Below are positions 61,239 through 64,000 of a stretch of DNA of 64,000 bases, in pieces. Source of the stretch: an unicellular cyanobacterium SU3 (GTDB lineage: Bacteria; Cyanobacteriota; Cyanobacteriia; Cyanobacteriales; Microcystaceae); the NCBI GenBank assembly GCA_002172675.1, contig NETF01000043.1, forward strand, positions 23,566 through 87,565. Reading direction: 5' to 3'. The first letter of the stretch is position 1. Every line of letters starts with the position of its first letter. Made by a program: the position numbers and the translations under genes. The notes beneath the pieces were generated by a model. It had not been told where the DNA came from, did no database searches, and worked only from the letters and a program-made list of their open reading frames with translations.

Positions 61239-63506
61239 TTAAATAACTGTTAAAGTTGTTTGAACAATTAGATCATTGTAATCAAAATCCCTAGAATCTT
61301 CAAAGCCAAATACATTTTGATCTAAGAGACGAATGCGATCTTTATTATCTTTATTGGCTCCTAAAAATGGGAAATAAATAGGTGAAGAATCTTTCAATGT
61401 TTCCATATCAGCTTTAACAATCATAAAGGGAGCATAAATGCTTCCTCCTGTAAAAAATTCAGTAAAATTCTCAGTTTGTTTATTCTCAACTTGTAACCCA
61501 ATTTCTGACACTCGGCGGGATAAAGCCGCTTCTCGATAACCCTCATCTTCTGGAGTTATACCATCAATAGTTCCTGTGAGATCGTCAATTTCATAAAAGC
61601 CGACGAAGTTATTATAAGAAGCACTACGACTAACTAAAAAGTCAGCTTGGATTTGTGTTCCTACAAATTCTCTTAAGTCAAATAATTCTCCTTCGTTATC
61701 ACTTTGTGGGATACTATTCGGGTCATTATTCTCTACAATAGGATCGGGATTAGTTGTTGTTGGATTATCCGTAATAACTGGGTCATTTTCCCCTTCAGTG
61801 ATCTCATTTTCTCCTTCAGTAATAGGCGTTAAATTATGATCATCAGAACTTTGACTATTATTATCAGCAACTACCCCATCATTATCAGAATCCTCACTAT
61901 TATTATCATCCGCAACTTCATTATTATTATTAGGAGAAGGTTCAACAGAATCATTAATAGGTGATTCAGAATTACTGGTATTAGAGAAGAAGAAATCATC
62001 TGAGGTTAAACTGTCTGCATCAGTATTTTTGAGGATAGCAACTGATTGATCAAAGACAGTGATAACGGTATCATTATCATCTTGAATGGTATCCCAATCT
62101 GCTCCGCGATCGCCATAAACAAAACTGGTATTTAGTAAGCTAATTGTATCTCCTTCTACAGCATCAAAGTCGGTAATAATATTGGGTTCAGTGGGTAAGT
62201 CTTGTTCATCGGTGATAATGACAAAATCATCACCATTTTCACCCCCGTTTATGGTGTTATTTCCTCCACCCGTTCCTACAAAAAAGGTATCTTTTCCTGT
62301 TCCTCCATTCAGAATATTATTAACTCCTGAAAAAACAATATCATCACCGCTTTCTAAGTTAATAGTATTATTTCCTGGTGCAAAAGTAACGTCAACAAAG
62401 TCATCTCCTAAACTAGCAAATAGAATCTGATTATCTCCATTAAAATTGAATCCATTATCAGGATCCACTGAGTCAATAAAGTCATCATTATCTGTTCCAT
62501 TAACTGTTTTAGAAAAAGAACCATTGACGGTAGGATTCACAACAAATTCACTAACAATTGTTGGCTGACGAGAGGTAATATTATCAATATCAGCGAGTAA
62601 CTCCTCTTCAGAATAAGCTTCGATTCCGTAGGTTATTACCTTCAATTGCTGTGTTTCGGGGTCAATATCAAACTCTGTCCAACCATAAGTATGACCGACA
62701 AAATAATCACCTTGTATTAAAGTAGCATCAATTAATCCTTCTGCTTGAGGTAAATTGTCATTCAGTCCTAATGGATCAAATCCTAATGGGTTTAATAAAA
62801 TATGATTGACTGCTTCTTTAACAAAATCGTCTTTATCATTAGGAAGATCATCAGTATCAGGTGCAATCGGTAGAGCATTATAAAAGGTTTGTAAATTAGG
62901 ATTTCCTGCTGTGAATAAATTACCTAATATTTCTCCAGTTGGTTGCTCAAAAGCAACAGCACCGGTGGTTATTTCAAACACATTAGTTGCAATTTGTTCT
63001 CCTTCTGGTTCTTCTTGATAGGTAATATTATTAACAAAGGTAGCGTGAACATCCGCCGCTACAAAAACCACATTATCAATGCTATTTTCGTTAATAAATT
63101 TGAGTATTTCTGTACGTTCTTTTCCATACCCTTCAAACGCATCCGTATTGATACCAGGAAAGATGTTTTGTATGGGTTCGGGAACCATAACAAATTTCCA
63201 AGTAATACCGTTATTTTCTGCGTCTAATAAGTCTTGTTTAAGATCAGAAAATTGTACACTTCCTAATAAGGTTCGATCCTCGGTTAAGGACTGATTTAAA
63301 ACATCCAAGCGATCGCCTGTATCTAAAAAGTTCTCAGGGCCATCCAATGCATCATCACGGAAAGAACGGGTATCTAACACAAATACAGCAGCATCACTCC
63401 CATAGTTTTCATAGCGATAGAGTTTCCGTTCCCCGTTAAATCTTTCGTCCCCTACATCCCCATAAAATTTGTCTCTAAGGGGGTTATATTCCTGGAAGGT
63501 TTGCAT
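61239..63506 (-). CDS. PhoD-type alkaline phosphatase with RTX-like and DUF4114 domains, N-terminus lost
   Basis: 755 residues from the first ATG. The true frame continues upstream (KINDTQLFENG) to the IS200/IS605 end at 63551, so the signal region and first half of the PhoD domain are gone. Remaining PhoD parts are FQEYNPLRDKFYGDVGDERF, VFVLDTRSFRDDALDGPENF, TWKFVMVPEPIQN and VFVAADVHATFVNNITYQEE. The middle has RTX-like calcium repeats (GGTGKDTFFVGTGGGNNTIN, GGENGDDFVIITD), then an Asn/Asp/Ser linker, then DUF4114 (FFTGGSIYAPFMIVKADMET, FGFEDSRDFDYNDLIVQTTL). The intact enzyme would be secreted and release phosphate from esters. Almost certainly non-functional now. Confidence 0.88.
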   Translation of the reverse strand: MQTFQEYNPLRDKFYGDVGDERFNGERKLYRYENYGSDAAVFVLDTRSFRDDALDGPENFLDTGDRLDVLNQSLTEDRTLLGSVQFSDLKQDLLDAENNGITWKFVMVPEPIQNIFPGINTDAFEGYGKERTEILKFINENSIDNVVFVAADVHATFVNNITYQEEPEGEQIATNVFEITTGAVAFEQPTGEILGNLFTAGNPNLQTFYNALPIAPDTDDLPNDKDDFVKEAVNHILLNPLGFDPLGLNDNLPQAEGLIDATLIQGDYFVGHTYGWTEFDIDPETQQLKVITYGIEAYSEEELLADIDNITSRQPTIVSEFVVNPTVNGSFSKTVNGTDNDDFIDSVDPDNGFNFNGDNQILFASLGDDFVDVTFAPGNNTINLESGDDIVFSGVNNILNGGTGKDTFFVGTGGGNNTINGGENGDDFVIITDEQDLPTEPNIITDFDAVEGDTISLLNTSFVYGDRGADWDTIQDDNDTVITVFDQSVAILKNTDADSLTSDDFFFSNTSNSESPINDSVEPSPNNNNEVADDNNSEDSDNDGVVADNNSQSSDDHNLTPITEGENEITEGENDPVITDNPTTTNPDPIVENNDPNSIPQSDNEGELFDLREFVGTQIQADFLVSRSASYNNFVGFYEIDDLTGTIDGITPEDEGYREAALSRRVSEIGLQVENKQTENFTEFFTGGSIYAPFMIVKADMETLKDSSPIYFPFLGANKDNKDRIRLLDQNVFGFEDSRDFDYNDLIVQTTLTVI

Positions 63507-63550
63507 ACCATTTTCAAAGAGTTGCGTGTCATTTATCTTAAAATGTTGGA

Positions 63551-63900
63551 TTGAAGACCCTCAGTTTTACTGACGGGATGAAAATGCAACCAGTCTATTA
63601 ACTGCGAAGCATCGTTTACACATCAGGACGATCTTGATCTTCTACATATTGTTTGAGTTGTTCAATAGTTACACCACCGCAACTAGCAACAAAATAAGAA
63701 CCAGTCCAAAATACTCTTTTAGAATAAACTTTAGATAGTTCTGTTTCAAATTCACGCCACATGGTTTTTGAAGCAGTAGCTTTCATATTAGCAATTAAAC
63801 TACTAAGAAGTTTGTGAGGAGGATAACAAATTAGTAAATGAACATGGTCAGATTCTCCATTGAATTCTAACACTCAGTAGATCACAAACTCAGTTTCAGA
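63551..63900 (-). mobile_element. IS200/IS605-type element, right end and partial transposase
   Basis: Downstream of the tnpA fragment the minus strand shows a hairpin (CCC-G-TCAGT-AAA-ACTGA-GGG, about 63561-63580) and then TCTTCAA, ending in TCAA at 63551-63554, the right-end layout and cleavage tetranucleotide of the IS608 group. The left end is not identified; the sequence from about 63880 to the window end may or may not belong to the element. Confidence 0.75.
63616..63873 (-). pseudogene. tnpA: IS200/IS605 transposase TnpA, N-terminally truncated
   Basis: 85 residues from a GTG at 63873. LEFNGESDHVHLLICYPPHK contains the HUH motif (HVH), and FWTGSYFVASCGGVTIEQLK then QYVEDQ the catalytic Tyr region (Tyr in VEQYVE-type helix). 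A whole TnpA has about 130-150 residues; the missing part (MKxxRTxHTVYxLxYHLVF-type strand) should lie just upstream, but an in-frame TGA precedes the GTG and the sequence is unrelated. No tnpB. Confidence 0.82.
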
Positions 63901-64000
63901 GAGGCGAAACGTTAATCTGCGATCGCCAATTTACGTTGAAACAGCCCAAAAAACCTCCTTAAACATAAGTTTGTTTTATATAATAGAAGATTGGACTTAA
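63901..64000. other. window edge beyond the IS fragment
   Basis: One HIP1 site at about 63930. No gene is readable; it may hold the replaced 5' end of tnpA or unrelated flanking DNA. Confidence 0.3.

Overview
The window comes from a cyanobacterium, most likely a unicellular one of the Crocosphaera/Cyanothece type. Direct signs are the photosystem II gene psbH, a one-helix high-light-inducible protein, the cyanobacterial families DUF1825, CPP1-like, DUF1517 and DUF4332, an AT-rich base composition, and roughly 30 copies of the HIP1 octamer GCGATCGC counted by eye. Most of the window is ordinary chromosome: single genes and short operons on both strands, with few long gaps. The species call is inference.

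Layout. 1-7.8 kb: the 3' end of an unrecognised gene; a solute-binding lipoprotein overlapping a HAMP-PAS-GGDEF-EAL sensor by one base; and a three-gene glycosyltransferase run (a GT10 fucosyltransferase-like gene and two tandem GT8-like paralogues). 7.8-15.3 kb: ubiD, rplU-rpmA, two unknowns, a rhodanese, the heat-shock repressor hrcA, and the two membrane subunits of a TRAP transporter. 15.8-32.2 kb: a membrane-anchored coiled-coil/BRCT protein with 138-bp internal repeats, a DUF1517/lipoprotein pair, an epimerase, an AraC-Ogt fusion, ffh, glgX, a YggT protein, a TspO-like/membrane-HTH pair, and a stress-type glycine-zipper protein.

32.3-47.5 kb: groES-groEL under a perfect CIRCE operator (the target of the HrcA encoded at 12.2 kb), a fragment of hsdM, L-2-hydroxyglutarate oxidase, DUF1825, TM2, helix-hairpin-helix and SRPBCC proteins, aroF, a PIN/DUF104 toxin-antitoxin pair next to a broken hicB, sppA, aroH, a ParA ATPase, TetR, rimI, a histone-deacetylase-like hydrolase, and small membrane proteins including a Hlip. 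47.7-60.8 kb: a carotenoid oxygenase, a decayed RecD/Dda-like helicase, an RND adaptor, a Uma2 protein carrying a 48-bp in-frame insertion, hicBA, an AGCS symporter, CPP1-like, tatA, psbH, a cupin-like protein, a disulfide oxidoreductase and a SIMPL protein.

60.9-64 kb is a decayed locus: a fragment of a type-I-secretion-like ABC ATPase, a secreted PhoD-type phosphatase with RTX-like and DUF4114 domains that has lost its N-terminus, and an IS200/IS605 element whose right end lies exactly at the break.

I do not see a complete new defence or biosynthetic system. The items most worth a second look are the binding-lipoprotein/c-di-GMP sensor pair, the repeat-rich BRCT protein, the palindromic in-frame insertion in the Uma2 gene, the membrane-HTH/TspO pair, a possible small structured RNA near 46.1 kb, and the palindromic repeat families that sit at gene ends and break points. 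No tRNA, rRNA or CRISPR array was found.
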